Of a stretch of DNA of 64,000 bases, positions 16,513 to 25,265 are shown one piece after another; within the stretch, counting starts at the first letter, position 1; each line of letters begins with the position of its first letter. The notes beneath the pieces are model-generated. The model saw only the letters and a program-made list of their open reading frames with translations. It had not been told where the DNA came from and did no database searches. Where the stretch lies: assembly GCA_023663635.1 (NCBI GenBank), contig JAMPHD010000012.1:1-64000 (forward strand). Reading direction: 5' to 3'. The stretch comes from Acetatifactor muris (GTDB lineage: Bacteria > Bacillota > Clostridia > Lachnospirales > Lachnospiraceae). The position numbers were made by a program, and so were the translations under genes.

Positions 16513-17934
16513 ATGGTATGCTATATGAGAGACAGCGGCGCGTTCGCGAATCGTCCTGTGACAATGAACTCCAAGAACAATCTCCTGGAGATCGAGGAGC
16601 ATATGTATATTTTGGACGATGTGGAAAAGCCCAATGTTTTCCGCAATATGTTCCCTTACTCGGAGGTTCCGAAGATTCCTTTCAATGACAGGATCGTACC
16701 TCATAATATGCCCAAGAATATTTGGATCACGGACACTACGTTTCGTGACGGACAGCAGTCCCGCGCCCCCTACACCACCGAGCAGATCGTGACGATCTAT
16801 GACTATCTGCACCGGTTGGGCGGGCCCAACGGCATGATCCGTGCCAGTGAATTTTTCCTCTACAGCAAGAAGGACAGGGACGCGGTCTACAAATGTATGG
16901 AGCGGGGCTATGAGTTCCCCGAGGTCACCAGTTGGATCCGGGCCAGCAAAGAAGATTTTAAACTGGTCAAGGAGATCGGCATGAAGGAGACAGGCATTCT
17001 GGTGAGCTGCTCCGACTATCATATTTTTATGAAACTTAAAATGACGAGACGCCAAGCGGCAGACCACTATCTGAGCGTGATAAGGGATTGTCTGGAGGAG
17101 GGGATCAGTCCCCGCTGCCATCTGGAGGACATCACCCGGGCGGACATCTACGGATATGTGGTGCCTTTCTGTCTGGAGCTGATGAAACTGATGGAGGAGT
17201 ACAAGATCCCCATCAAAGTGCGGGCCTGCGATACCATGGGATACGGCGTCAATTATCCCGGCGCAGTGATCCCAAGGAGCGTGCAGGGCATTGTCTACGC
17301 CTTACATACTCACGCGGGTGTGCCCCATGAATTGATCGAGTGGCACGGACACAATGATTTCTACAAGGCGGTGGTCAATTCCACCACGGCATGGCTGTAC
17401 GGCTGTTCCGGCATCAACACTTCCCTTTTTGGCATCGGTGAGCGCACCGGCAATACGCCTCTGGAGGCCATGGTGTTTGAGTACGCGCAGCTCAAGGGCG
17501 ATCTGAACGGCATGGATACCACGGTCATCACGGAGCTCGCGGAATATTACGAGAGAGAGATCGGATATCACATTCCCTCCCGCACGCCTTTTGTGGGCAA
17601 GAATTTCAATGTGACCCGGGCGGGCATCCATGCGGACGGCCTTCTGAAGAACGAGGAGATCTACAATATCTTTGACACCGAGAAATTCCTGAACAGACCG
17701 GTCCTGTGCGCGATCTCCAATACCTCCGGACTGGCGGGCATCGCCCATTGGATCAACACCTACTATAAGCTCAAGGACGACAAACAGTTGGACAAGAACT
17801 GTGAGCTCGTGTGTGAGATCAAGAAATGGGTGGATGAGGAATATGCGGGCGGCCGTGTGACGGTGCTCACGGATGATGAGATCGTGGATTGTCTGAACAG
17901 GGTGTGTGAGGAAAAGGGCATCACCATCGGATGA
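16513..17934 (+). CDS. Probable Re-type citrate synthase (isopropylmalate synthase family)
   Basis: A 473-residue member of the DRE-TIM metallolyase family, which condenses acetyl-CoA with a 2-oxo acid. The signature DTTFRDGQQS, the metal-binding HGHND motif and the substrate-side GERTGNTPLEA are all present. The C-terminal leucine-regulatory domain of LeuA is missing. The family also includes homocitrate synthases, but the position beside isocitrate dehydrogenase points to (Re)-citrate synthase as known from Clostridium kluyveri, supplying 2-oxoglutarate for glutamate. No aconitase gene is in the window. The start is uncertain: ATG 16513, 16525 and 16603 are all possible, and the family-like sequence begins near MYILDDVE at 16603. 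Confidence 0.78.
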   Translation: MVCYMRDSGAFANRPVTMNSKNNLLEIEEHMYILDDVEKPNVFRNMFPYSEVPKIPFNDRIVPHNMPKNIWITDTTFRDGQQSRAPYTTEQIVTIYDYLHRLGGPNGMIRASEFFLYSKKDRDAVYKCMERGYEFPEVTSWIRASKEDFKLVKEIGMKETGILVSCSDYHIFMKLKMTRRQAADHYLSVIRDCLEEGISPRCHLEDITRADIYGYVVPFCLELMKLMEEYKIPIKVRACDTMGYGVNYPGAVIPRSVQGIVYALHTHAGVPHELIEWHGHNDFYKAVVNSTTAWLYGCSGINTSLFGIGERTGNTPLEAMVFEYAQLKGDLNGMDTTVITELAEYYEREIGYHIPSRTPFVGKNFNVTRAGIHADGLLKNEEIYNIFDTEKFLNRPVLCAISNTSGLAGIAHWINTYYKLKDDKQLDKNCELVCEIKKWVDEEYAGGRVTVLTDDEIVDCLNRVCEEKGITIG

Positions 17935-17972
17935 GTGCGGCATCGGATGAGCCCGACATCGGATGAGCCCGA
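17925..17972 (+). repeat. 16-bp tandem repeat over the synthase stop codon
   Basis: CATCGGATGAG recurs at 17925, 17941 and 17957, each followed by five bases (TGCGG, CCCGA, CCCGA). The stop codon of the citrate synthase gene is in the first copy. Confidence 0.75.
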
Positions 17973-18024
17973 TATCGAATAGAGAGGAAATCCGGATGAG
18001 GAGAAAATCAGATAAGGAGAAGAA

Positions 18025-18750
18025 ATGGCCGATTATGATTTAAAGCGGGAAGTGACGGACAAGTTCTCCCTGCGGGGCAGAGTCTTTCACAAGTTGAGAG
18101 ACGATATTTTGAGCGGAAAATACGAGGAGCATGAAGAGCTGAAGGAAGTGGCCATCGGCGAGGAACTGGGCGTCAGCAGGACGCCGGTCCGCGAGGCGTT
18201 CAGGCAGTTGGAATTGGAGGGACTGATCCGTATCATTCCCAACAAGGGCGCCTATGTGACGGGGATCACGGAGAAGGACGTGCGGGATATCTATATGATC
18301 CGATCGCTCTTGGAGGGGCTGTGTGCCCGTTGGGCCACGGAGCATATCACCAAAGAACAGATGGAAGAGATGGAGGAGAATGTATATCTCGCCAAATTTC
18401 ACGCGGAGAAAGGGCATCTGGAGCAGTTGGCGGAGTTGGACAATCGCTTTCACGACATCATGTACGAGGCCTGTGACAGCAAGATGCTGGAGCATCAGTT
18501 GAAAGATTTTCACCAATATGTATTGCGGGTGCGCCGGAAGACCTTAAACAGCGCCAACAGAGGGCCCAAGTCCAATGCGGAGCATGAACAGATCATGGAG
18601 GCCATACGCTCCGGGGACGCGGATCTGGCGGAGCAGCTGGCCAACAGACATATGATCAACGCCTATGAAAATATGGTGAAGAACGGGCTGTATGAGGCCT
18701 ATCAGAGAGAGACAGAACAGGCGGATACGAAACCTGCGGACACAAAATGA
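18025..18750 (+). CDS. GntR-family regulator, FadR/FCD type
   Basis: A 241-residue transcription factor. The N-terminal winged helix (about 20-85) has the GntR signature LGVSRTPVREAFRQLELEGL followed by PNKGAYV. The C-terminal FCD ligand domain (about 95-215) keeps the metal/ligand-type residues in DNRFHDIMYEA and NAEHEQIMEAI with HMINAYENM. FCD regulators usually bind small organic acids, so citrate, isocitrate or 2-oxoglutarate are candidate effectors (inference). It lies between citrate synthase and isocitrate dehydrogenase, and the palindrome over the operon promoter is its likely binding site. The Shine-Dalgarno site AAGGAGAAG is strong. Confidence 0.9.
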   Translation: MADYDLKREVTDKFSLRGRVFHKLRDDILSGKYEEHEELKEVAIGEELGVSRTPVREAFRQLELEGLIRIIPNKGAYVTGITEKDVRDIYMIRSLLEGLCARWATEHITKEQMEEMEENVYLAKFHAEKGHLEQLAELDNRFHDIMYEACDSKMLEHQLKDFHQYVLRVRRKTLNSANRGPKSNAEHEQIMEAIRSGDADLAEQLANRHMINAYENMVKNGLYEAYQRETEQADTKPADTK

Positions 18751-18798
18751 TTCAAACTAAAAAGACGGACAGGATTGCGAAATCCGGAAAGGACAATT

Positions 18799-20010
18799 AT
18801 GAGCAAAATTCAGATGACCACCCCCCTGGTGGAGATGGATGGGGATGAGATGACCCGCATTCTTTGGAAGATGATCAAGGACGAGCTGTTGCTCCCCTAT
18901 ATCGATCTGAAGACGGAGTATTACGATCTGGGACTGGAGCATCGCAATGCCACGGACGATCAGGTGACGGTGGACTCCGCAAGGGCAACCCTCAAGTACG
19001 GGGTGGCGGTCAAATGCGCTACGATCACGCCCAACGCGGCCAGAATGAAAGAGTATGATTTGAAGGAGATGTGGAAGAGCCCTAATGGCACCATCAGAGC
19101 CATTCTGGACGGCACGGTATTCCGCGCGCCCATCCTTGTAAAAGGCATCCAACCTTATGTGGGAAGATGGAGCAAGCCCATCACCATCGCCCGTCATGCC
19201 TATGGCGATGTGTATAAGAACGCGGAGATCAAGGTGCCCGGACCCGGAAAGGCGGAGCTTGTCTTCACGGCGGAGGACGGGACCGAGACCAGAGAGCTGA
19301 TCCATGATTTCAAGGGAGCGGGCATCATTCAGGGCATCCACAACACGGAGGAGTCCATATCCGGGTTTGCGAGAGCCTGCTTTGCCTATGCGCTGGACAC
19401 CTGTCAGGATCTCTGGTTTGCCACCAAGGATACGATCTCCAAAAAATACGATCACACCTTCAAGGATATTTTTCAGGAGATTTATGACACGGAGTTCAAG
19501 ACCGAATTTGAGGCGGCCGGAATCGAGTATTTTTATACGCTGATCGATGACGCGGTGGCCCGTGTCATTCGCTCGGAGGGCGGGTTTATCTGGGCCTGCA
19601 AGAATTATGACGGAGATGTCATGTCTGATATGGTGGCCACGGCCTACGGCGATCTCTCCATGATGACTTCCGTTCTGGTGTCCCCGGACGGAGTCTATGA
19701 GTATGAGGCGGCTCACGGCACCGTACAGCGCCATTATTACAAGCATCTGAAGGGAGAGGAGACCTCCACCAACTCCATCGCGACGATCTTTGCGTGGAGC
19801 GGCGCGCTCAAGAAACGCGGAGAGATGGACTGTAATACGGAGCTTGTGAATTTTGCCGACAAATTGGAGCAGGCATGTATCAGGACCGTGGAGGACGGCA
19901 AGATGACCAAGAGTCTGGCAGGGATCTCCACCTGTGAAAATCCCGTGATCTTAAACAGTCTGGAATTTATTCAGGCCATCCGACAGACTCTGGATACGCT
20001 GCTTGCCTGA
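18799..20010 (+). CDS. icd: NADP-dependent isocitrate dehydrogenase
   Basis: Oxidatively decarboxylates isocitrate to 2-oxoglutarate. The 403-residue length and sequence ([13 protein letters not shown] near the N-terminus, [15 protein letters not shown] for substrate, [11 protein letters not shown] and [12 protein letters not shown] for cofactor) match the homodimeric, eukaryote-like NADP enzymes rather than the E. coli type. ATG 18799 is preceded by GGAAAGGA; the upstream frame to 18775 has no site. It is the third gene of the operon with citrate synthase and the FCD regulator, and a bidirectional terminator follows. The product supports glutamate synthesis and NADPH supply. Confidence 0.94.
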   Translation: MSKIQMTTPLVEMDGDEMTRILWKMIKDELLLPYIDLKTEYYDLGLEHRNATDDQVTVDSARATLKYGVAVKCATITPNAARMKEYDLKEMWKSPNGTIRAILDGTVFRAPILVKGIQPYVGRWSKPITIARHAYGDVYKNAEIKVPGPGKAELVFTAEDGTETRELIHDFKGAGIIQGIHNTEESISGFARACFAYALDTCQDLWFATKDTISKKYDHTFKDIFQEIYDTEFKTEFEAAGIEYFYTLIDDAVARVIRSEGGFIWACKNYDGDVMSDMVATAYGDLSMMTSVLVSPDGVYEYEAAHGTVQRHYYKHLKGEETSTNSIATIFAWSGALKKRGEMDCNTELVNFADKLEQACIRTVEDGKMTKSLAGISTCENPVILNSLEFIQAIRQTLDTLLA

Positions 20011-20035
20011 CGGATCCGGATACATTATATGTTTC

Positions 20036-20078
20036 GATGAAAAAGGCGGAGAGCCCTCGGGCTACTCCGCCAGTTTTT
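20036..20078. terminator. Bidirectional terminator between icd and the ABC-F gene
   Basis: GGCGGAGAGCCC (20045-20056) pairs with GGGCT and TCCGCC (20059-20071). Five T residues follow on the plus strand and five on the minus strand. The stop codon of the ABC-F gene lies inside the hairpin. Confidence 0.88.
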
Positions 20079-21975
20079 CCCATTCCTCATAGAGCTTGTC
20101 AAGTCTTGCGGTGAGTTCGGCCTGTTCGTCGCTCAGTTCCCGCAGTTTGGAGAGGTTTGTGCCGACGGCGGGATCGGACATCTCGGCGTCGATCCCGGAC
20201 AGGCGATCCTCCAGTTCGGCAATTTCTTTTTCACATTTTTTCAGATCATTTTCCCGCTTGCGCAGTCTTGCCTGTTCTTCCTTCCGGGCTTTCCGGTCCT
20301 GTTTGCTCTCGGAAACTGTCGTCTCGGCCGCAGAGCCTTGGGACACGCGGTCTGCGGCATCGGATGCCATGTTCTCCCTCTTCTCGAGATAGTAGTCATA
20401 ATTTCCGAGATAGTTGACAAACCGGCGGTCGCTCAGATCCAATATGCGATGCGCCGTGCGATTGATGAAATATCGGTCGTGGGACACATATAATACCGTG
20501 CCCTCATAGCCGTTTAGGGCATCCTCGAGAATCTCCTTGGAGAGAATGTCCAGATGGTTGGTGGGCTCATCCAGTATCAGAAAATTGGCCTCGGAGAGCA
20601 TGAGTTTGGCGAGCGATACACGTCCCCGCTCCCCGCCGCTCAGATCGTCGATCCGCTTGAACACATCCTCTCCGGTGAAGAGAAAGGCGGCCAGCACATT
20701 GCGGATCTCGGTGTTCCCGAGATAGGGATAGTCGTCGGAGATCTCATCGAACAGGGTCTTCTCCCCGTGGAGCACATGATGCTCCTGATCGTAGTAGCCG
20801 ATCTCCACATTGGCGCCGGTGCGGAAATCCCCTTCGTCCGCCTCCAGCAGACCGTTCAGGATCTTTAAGAGAGTGGTCTTGCCGGTGCCGTTGTCCCCAA
20901 TGATGGCCACATGTTCCCCGCGTTTGATCTCAAAATTCACATCTTTAAAAAGGAGCTGCGGCCCAAAGGACTTGGTCAGCCCCTCCACGGTCAGCACATC
21001 ATTGCCGCTGACGCGGTAGGGCGTGAGAGTAAGGCGCATGTCCGCGCGCTGTTCGGTGGGTTTCTCCAACACTTCGATCTTGTCCAGAGCCTTCACCCGA
21101 CTCTCCGCGCGGCGGATGGATTTCTCCCGGTTGAAGGAGCGGAGTTTCTCAATGACCTCCTCCTGATGTCTGATCTCCCGCTGTTGGTTGAGATAGGCGC
21201 TCAGGGCGGCGGCCCGCAGCTGTTCCTTTTTGACCGCGTAATCCGAGTAATTGCCGGCGAAGACGGTGGCTTTGCCCCGGTCGATCTCCACGACCTTGGT
21301 GGCGATCCTGTCCAGAAAGAAACGGTCATGGGAGACGATGATAACGGCTCCCTTATAGTTCATGAGATAGTTCTCCAACCAGGTGATGGAGCCCAGATCC
21401 AGATGGTTGGTGGGCTCGTCCAGGATGATGAGATCCGGTTTCTTTAAGAGGAGTTTGCCCAAGGCCACGCGGGTTTTCTGTCCGCCTGAGAGGGTGGAGA
21501 CAGGCTTGTCAAATTCCTCCTCGGCAAAGCCCAGACCCTTGAGCACTCCGACCAACTCGCTGCGGTAGGTATAGCCGCCGCCCGTCTCAAAGGCGTGAGT
21601 CAGATCGCTGTAGGACTTCATGAGCGCCTCCAGTTCATCGCCCTTTGCATGGTGCATGGCCTGTTCCGTGTCACGCATTTTCTGCTCCAGATCTACCAGA
21701 TCCTGTTTGACGGACAGCAGTTCCCCGCGGATACTGTTGTCCGTGTCCACGGCATCGATCTGTGCCAGATAGCCGAAGGTCTTATTTTTGGCGAGAGTGA
21801 CCAGGCCCTCATCGGGCTGCGCCAGTCCCACGATGATGCGAAGGAGCGTGGTCTTGCCGGCGCCGTTTATGCCCACGATGGCGGCTTTCTCGTAATCTTC
21901 AATATGAAAACTGACATTTTGCAAAACCTGATTGTCTGTAAAGGCTTTGGATATGTTCTGACAGGAGAGTATCAT
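20062..21975 (-). CDS. ABC-F family ATPase (YdiF-like)
   Basis: A 637-residue cytosolic protein with two ATPase cassettes and no membrane domain. Walker A motifs are GINGAGKTT and GDNGTGKTT, signatures STLSGGQKTR and DDLSGGERGR, and Walker B ILDEPTNHLD occurs in both. An inter-domain linker with the coiled-coil hairpin typical of ABC-F joins them (about 240-310), and a charged C-terminal coiled coil covers about 545-637. ABC-F proteins act on the ribosome, helping translation past stalls or protecting it from antibiotics. This one resembles housekeeping YdiF/Uup-like members; antibiotic resistance cannot be inferred. It has a GGAGG site and its own promoter. Confidence 0.93.
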   Translation of the reverse strand: MILSCQNISKAFTDNQVLQNVSFHIEDYEKAAIVGINGAGKTTLLRIIVGLAQPDEGLVTLAKNKTFGYLAQIDAVDTDNSIRGELLSVKQDLVDLEQKMRDTEQAMHHAKGDELEALMKSYSDLTHAFETGGGYTYRSELVGVLKGLGFAEEEFDKPVSTLSGGQKTRVALGKLLLKKPDLIILDEPTNHLDLGSITWLENYLMNYKGAVIIVSHDRFFLDRIATKVVEIDRGKATVFAGNYSDYAVKKEQLRAAALSAYLNQQREIRHQEEVIEKLRSFNREKSIRRAESRVKALDKIEVLEKPTEQRADMRLTLTPYRVSGNDVLTVEGLTKSFGPQLLFKDVNFEIKRGEHVAIIGDNGTGKTTLLKILNGLLEADEGDFRTGANVEIGYYDQEHHVLHGEKTLFDEISDDYPYLGNTEIRNVLAAFLFTGEDVFKRIDDLSGGERGRVSLAKLMLSEANFLILDEPTNHLDILSKEILEDALNGYEGTVLYVSHDRYFINRTAHRILDLSDRRFVNYLGNYDYYLEKRENMASDAADRVSQGSAAETTVSESKQDRKARKEEQARLRKRENDLKKCEKEIAELEDRLSGIDAEMSDPAVGTNLSKLRELSDEQAELTARLDKLYEEWEKLAE

Positions 21976-22012
21976 GACGGGCCTCCATGCTAAAAAATTT
22001 CATTTTAGAAAC

Positions 22013-22041
22013 AATATAAAAGATTTTGGGGGGTCTGTCAA
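22013..22041 (-). promoter_or_regulatory. Sigma-A promoter of the ABC-F gene
   Basis: Minus strand: TTGACA (22041-22036), 17-bp spacer, TATATT (22018-22013), about 40 nt upstream of the gene's ATG. Confidence 0.8.
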
Positions 22042-22091
22042 CGGAAATGAGGAATCGTGGTCTCTTCGGGGTGGAAATTCTTCCTCCTGCA

Positions 22092-22109
22092 TTGACAAGC
22101 TTTTAACAA
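22092..22109. promoter_or_regulatory. Rex operator (redox box)
   Basis: TTGACAAGCTTTTAACAA agrees with the known Rex consensus TTGTTAA-N4-TTAACAA except at two positions of the left half. It overlaps the -35 of the rex promoter, so Rex would repress its own gene when NADH is low. Confidence 0.7.
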
Positions 22110-22120
22110 AGTGATATGAT
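22092..22120 (+). promoter_or_regulatory. Sigma-A promoter of rex
   Basis: TTGACA (22092-22097), 17-bp spacer, TATGAT (22115-22120). The -35 is part of a Rex-like operator. Confidence 0.8.
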
Positions 22121-22205
22121 GAATATGACATGACAAAACAAAATGTTGCAAAAACAAATCACCGGGTTCGCTATGGCGCGAACCGGGTAGCGGAGGTAGA
22201 TCCCA

Positions 22206-22847
22206 TTGGAGACAAAGGAAATTTCACAGGCCGTCATCGGGCGGCTGCCGAGATATTTGAGATATTTGGGTGATCTGCGGGACGAGGGCGTGGAGCGCAT
22301 TTCTTCTCAGGAGCTGAGCGGGCTGATGAAGGTTACGGCATCCCAGATCCGGCAGGATTTTAACAACTTTGGCGGATTCGGACAGCAGGGATACGGTTAC
22401 AACGTGGGCTATCTCTATGAGGAGATCAGCAAGATCCTGGGACTGGACCACACCCATCACTTCATCATCATCGGCGCGGGCAATCTGGGCCGAGCGCTGG
22501 GCAATTACCTGAACTTTGAGCGCCGGGGATTTATTTTTAAGGGAATTTTTGACAACAACCCGGAGCTGACCGGGGAGAAAGTGCGGGGCGTGGATGTGAT
22601 GCCCATCAGTGAGTTGGAACATTTTCTCAGGGAGAATGATATTGATATCGCGGTGCTCACCATCCCCAAGACGGGGGCTGCGGACATCGTGGATGTGTTG
22701 GTGGAGAACGGCATTCAGGCCATCTGGAATTTTGCCCATGTGGATCTGAATGTGCCGGACGGAATTTTGGTGGAAAATGTACATCTCTCCGACAGTCTGA
22801 TGAAATTGTCCTACAACATCAACTGCAGGAAACGGGAGAGTGAGTGA
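22206..22847 (+). CDS. rex: Redox-sensing repressor Rex
   Basis: A 213-residue repressor that reads the NADH/NAD+ ratio and controls fermentation and respiration genes. The N-terminal winged helix (1-80) has VTASQIRQDFNNFGGFGQQG, and the Rossmann domain has IIIGAGNLGRALGNY (about residue 88) and the family C-terminal swap helix (LSDSLMKLSYNI). Translation starts at an uncommon TTG (22206), supported by GGAGGT 8 nt upstream; no ATG is in the right place. Its promoter carries a Rex operator. The next gene follows by 45 bp. Confidence 0.96.
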   Translation: METKEISQAVIGRLPRYLRYLGDLRDEGVERISSQELSGLMKVTASQIRQDFNNFGGFGQQGYGYNVGYLYEEISKILGLDHTHHFIIIGAGNLGRALGNYLNFERRGFIFKGIFDNNPELTGEKVRGVDVMPISELEHFLRENDIDIAVLTIPKTGAADIVDVLVENGIQAIWNFAHVDLNVPDGILVENVHLSDSLMKLSYNINCRKRESE

Positions 22848-22892
22848 GCATGATCTGTGGGATCCTCGCACAGATCGGACAGGGAGGCGGCT

Positions 22893-23570
22893 ATGGGAGA
22901 AAACGGCAAACGGGAGTTGTTTTCCGATGCGCTGCTCGGCAAAAAAATACCGATCCTGACATTGGACAACAAGTGGTATCGGCTGTTGGACGAGGTGGGG
23001 AAGGCGAATGTCAAAGATCTCGAGAACAGGCTGAACGATCTTCTGAAACGACAGGGTAAGCTGACCACGGAGGCCAAGGATGTCCGAAAGCTGAAGAAAA
23101 AGCTGATGAGCGAGATCGTGCCCATGGTAAATGAGATGGAGCAGAGCGGCAGCAAAAAGCTGGAGAAGAAGATCGGGGAGAACAAGCGGCTGATCGAGGA
23201 GTGCAATGAGAAGATCAAGGGTTACAAGGAGGAACTGGCGGAGCTGCCCGCGGAGATCGAGCGCGTCAATGAGCAGCTGATGTTGGCCACCATGGAGTAT
23301 TGCTATGGCACCATGAAGGACAACAGCGAGCAGATCCGACAGATTGACGATTGGGTGACGGGAGTCCGCATTGAACTGAAGAAGAATCTGATCCGCAAGC
23401 AGATGATGGAAAAGCGGAATCAGGATATTTATTCCTATATGAACGATATCTTCGGAGGGGATGTGGTGGACCTGTTTGACATACAATACAATCCGGAAGA
23501 ACATTTTATCAGGCTGCCCAAATCAAAGGACGGGCAGGACAAAACAGGCGGTGACGGCGCCGGAAATTGA
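22893..23570 (+). CDS. Coiled-coil protein of unknown function
   Basis: A 225-residue soluble protein. After a short N-terminal part (LFSDALLGKKIPILTLDNKW) it is a long, highly charged helical region (about 35-170) expected to form coiled coils, with a conserved-looking C-terminus (YMNDIFGGDVVDLFDIQYNP). I do not recognise a named family, although similar proteins occur beside rex in related Clostridia to my knowledge. ATG 22893 is chosen for its GGGAGGC site; the upstream GTG at 22857 has none. It sits between rex and nnr in a tight plus-strand run. Confidence 0.75.
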   Translation: MGENGKRELFSDALLGKKIPILTLDNKWYRLLDEVGKANVKDLENRLNDLLKRQGKLTTEAKDVRKLKKKLMSEIVPMVNEMEQSGSKKLEKKIGENKRLIEECNEKIKGYKEELAELPAEIERVNEQLMLATMEYCYGTMKDNSEQIRQIDDWVTGVRIELKKNLIRKQMMEKRNQDIYSYMNDIFGGDVVDLFDIQYNPEEHFIRLPKSKDGQDKTGGDGAGN

Positions 23571-23582
23571 GAGAGCAAAACG

Positions 23583-25172
23583 ATGAAATATGTGGTGACG
23601 GCGGAGGAAATGCGCCGATATGATACCGACACGATGGAGAGGATCGGCATTCCGGGCATGACTCTCATGGAGAGGGCGGCCCTGGCCGCGCGGGACGCGG
23701 CGCTTAAGGCGTTGCGAAGGCAGGATCCGTCGCAGACGGACGGAAAGTATCGGGGCAGCGCGTGGATACTGGCCGGAATGGGAAATAACGGAGGAGACGG
23801 ACTGGCTTTGGCGAGACTGTTGGCGGAGGCGGGACTGTCGGTGGATATCCGATGTGTGGGAGACGCGTCGAAGGCCTCCGAACAATGGACACAACAGAGG
23901 CATATATTAGAACATTACAGGGTGCGTTTTTGTGACGCGCCCGTCCTTCGGGAATATACCGTTCTGATAGATGCCCTTTTTGGCGTGGGACTCTCCAGGG
24001 AGGTCACGGGGATTTACGCGGATGCGATCCGCGAGTTTAATGAGTTGTCGGGCTACAAGCTTGCATTGGATATACCCTCCGGGATCAGCAGCGATACGGG
24101 GGCCGTATTGGGGCAGGCGGTGCGCGCGGACGCCACCGTCACCTTCGGATTCATCAAGAGGGGACTGATCCTGTACCCGGGCTGCGGGTACGCGGGAACG
24201 GTGCAGGTGGCGGATATCGGTATCACGGAGCGGAGTTTCCGCGGCAGGAAACCGGAGATGTTCTGTATATCGGACGCGCGGGACGCGGCGGATTGGATCC
24301 CTCCGAGACCGGCCGCGGGCAACAAGGGGACCTTCGGCAAGGTACTGTTGGTCGCAGGCGGCAGGGGAATGGCCGGAGCGGCGATCCTTGGCGCCCAGGC
24401 GGCGTACCGGGCGGGCGCCGGCATGGTGAAGGTATTGACGGATGAGAGCAATCGGATCGCGGTGCAGACGGCGGTCCCGGAGGCTCTGTACGGAACTTGG
24501 GAGGAGCTTTTGGAGAGCGCGGATTGGGCGGACGTGATCGCCATCGGTCCGGGACTCGGCCGGGGAGAGGACGCATATGCGTGTCTGGAGCGGGTCCTCA
24601 CCCAAACCCGAAAGCCCCTGCTGATCGACGCGGACGGCCTGAATCTGTTGGCGGAGAGCAATAAAATGCAAGAGATCCTGGCGGCCCGGGAGAGCGGCGT
24701 GATTCTCACGCCCCATGTGGGGGAACTGTCGCAGCTGACCGGATTGTCCGTATTGCGTTTAAAGGAAGATCTGTGGCGGTATGGAACGGCATTGGCTCAT
24801 AAATTACACGCGGTGGTGGCGGCCAAGGACGCCCGCACCTTTGTGTGCGGGGAGGAGAGCCCCGTGTATGTGAATACGTCCGGCAATGACGGCATGGCCA
24901 CGGCGGGCAGCGGGGATGTGCTGACGGGGCTGATCGCGGGGCTGTGGGCGCAGCGGATCGCGGGAGAAGGCACGGGAGAAGATGCGGAAGAGAACAGAGC
25001 CTCCGGAAATCAAATCGCGGATGTGTTTGCGGCCGCCTGCGCCGGAGTATGGCTCCACGGCGCTGCGGGAGACGCGGCGGCGCGGGAGAGAGGCAGACAC
25101 GGCTGTATGGCCGGGGATCTGGCGGACGCGGCGGCCATGACGCTGCGGGATGTGGAGCGCTGCAAGGTATAA
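23583..25172 (+). CDS. nnr: Bifunctional NAD(P)H-hydrate epimerase/dehydratase
   Basis: Repairs damaged, hydrated NADH and NADPH. The 529 residues join a YjeF_N epimerase domain (about 1-215; GNNGGDGLALARLL and DALFGVGLSREV) to a YjeF_C ADP/ATP-dependent dehydratase domain (about 225-529; NKGTFGKVLLVAGG, YRAGAGMVKV, and the nucleotide-binding NDGMATAGSGDVLTGLIAG). This fusion is common in bacteria. It follows the coiled-coil gene by 12 bp and precedes alr, an order often seen near alr in Firmicutes. The end is unusually rich in Ala and Gly, and its last codons are partly duplicated downstream. Confidence 0.95.
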   Translation: MKYVVTAEEMRRYDTDTMERIGIPGMTLMERAALAARDAALKALRRQDPSQTDGKYRGSAWILAGMGNNGGDGLALARLLAEAGLSVDIRCVGDASKASEQWTQQRHILEHYRVRFCDAPVLREYTVLIDALFGVGLSREVTGIYADAIREFNELSGYKLALDIPSGISSDTGAVLGQAVRADATVTFGFIKRGLILYPGCGYAGTVQVADIGITERSFRGRKPEMFCISDARDAADWIPPRPAAGNKGTFGKVLLVAGGRGMAGAAILGAQAAYRAGAGMVKVLTDESNRIAVQTAVPEALYGTWEELLESADWADVIAIGPGLGRGEDAYACLERVLTQTRKPLLIDADGLNLLAESNKMQEILAARESGVILTPHVGELSQLTGLSVLRLKEDLWRYGTALAHKLHAVVAAKDARTFVCGEESPVYVNTSGNDGMATAGSGDVLTGLIAGLWAQRIAGEGTGEDAEENRASGNQIADVFAAACAGVWLHGAAGDAAARERGRHGCMAGDLADAAAMTLRDVERCKV

Positions 25173-25200
25173 GGGCGGAATGCTGCGGGGTGTGGAGCGC
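25143..25200 (+). repeat. Near-identical 18-bp direct repeat at the nnr 3' end
   Basis: CTGCGGGATGTGGAGCGC (25143-25160) and CTGCGGGGTGTGGAGCGC (25183-25200) differ at one base and lie 40 bp apart. The first codes the last residues of Nnr; the second is intergenic, which looks like a small partial duplication. Confidence 0.75.
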
Positions 25201-25265
25201 CTCGGGATATGAAGTCGGGGCTTGCGGCCATGGAAACAGAGACGGGAATGGATCAGGAGACGGAA

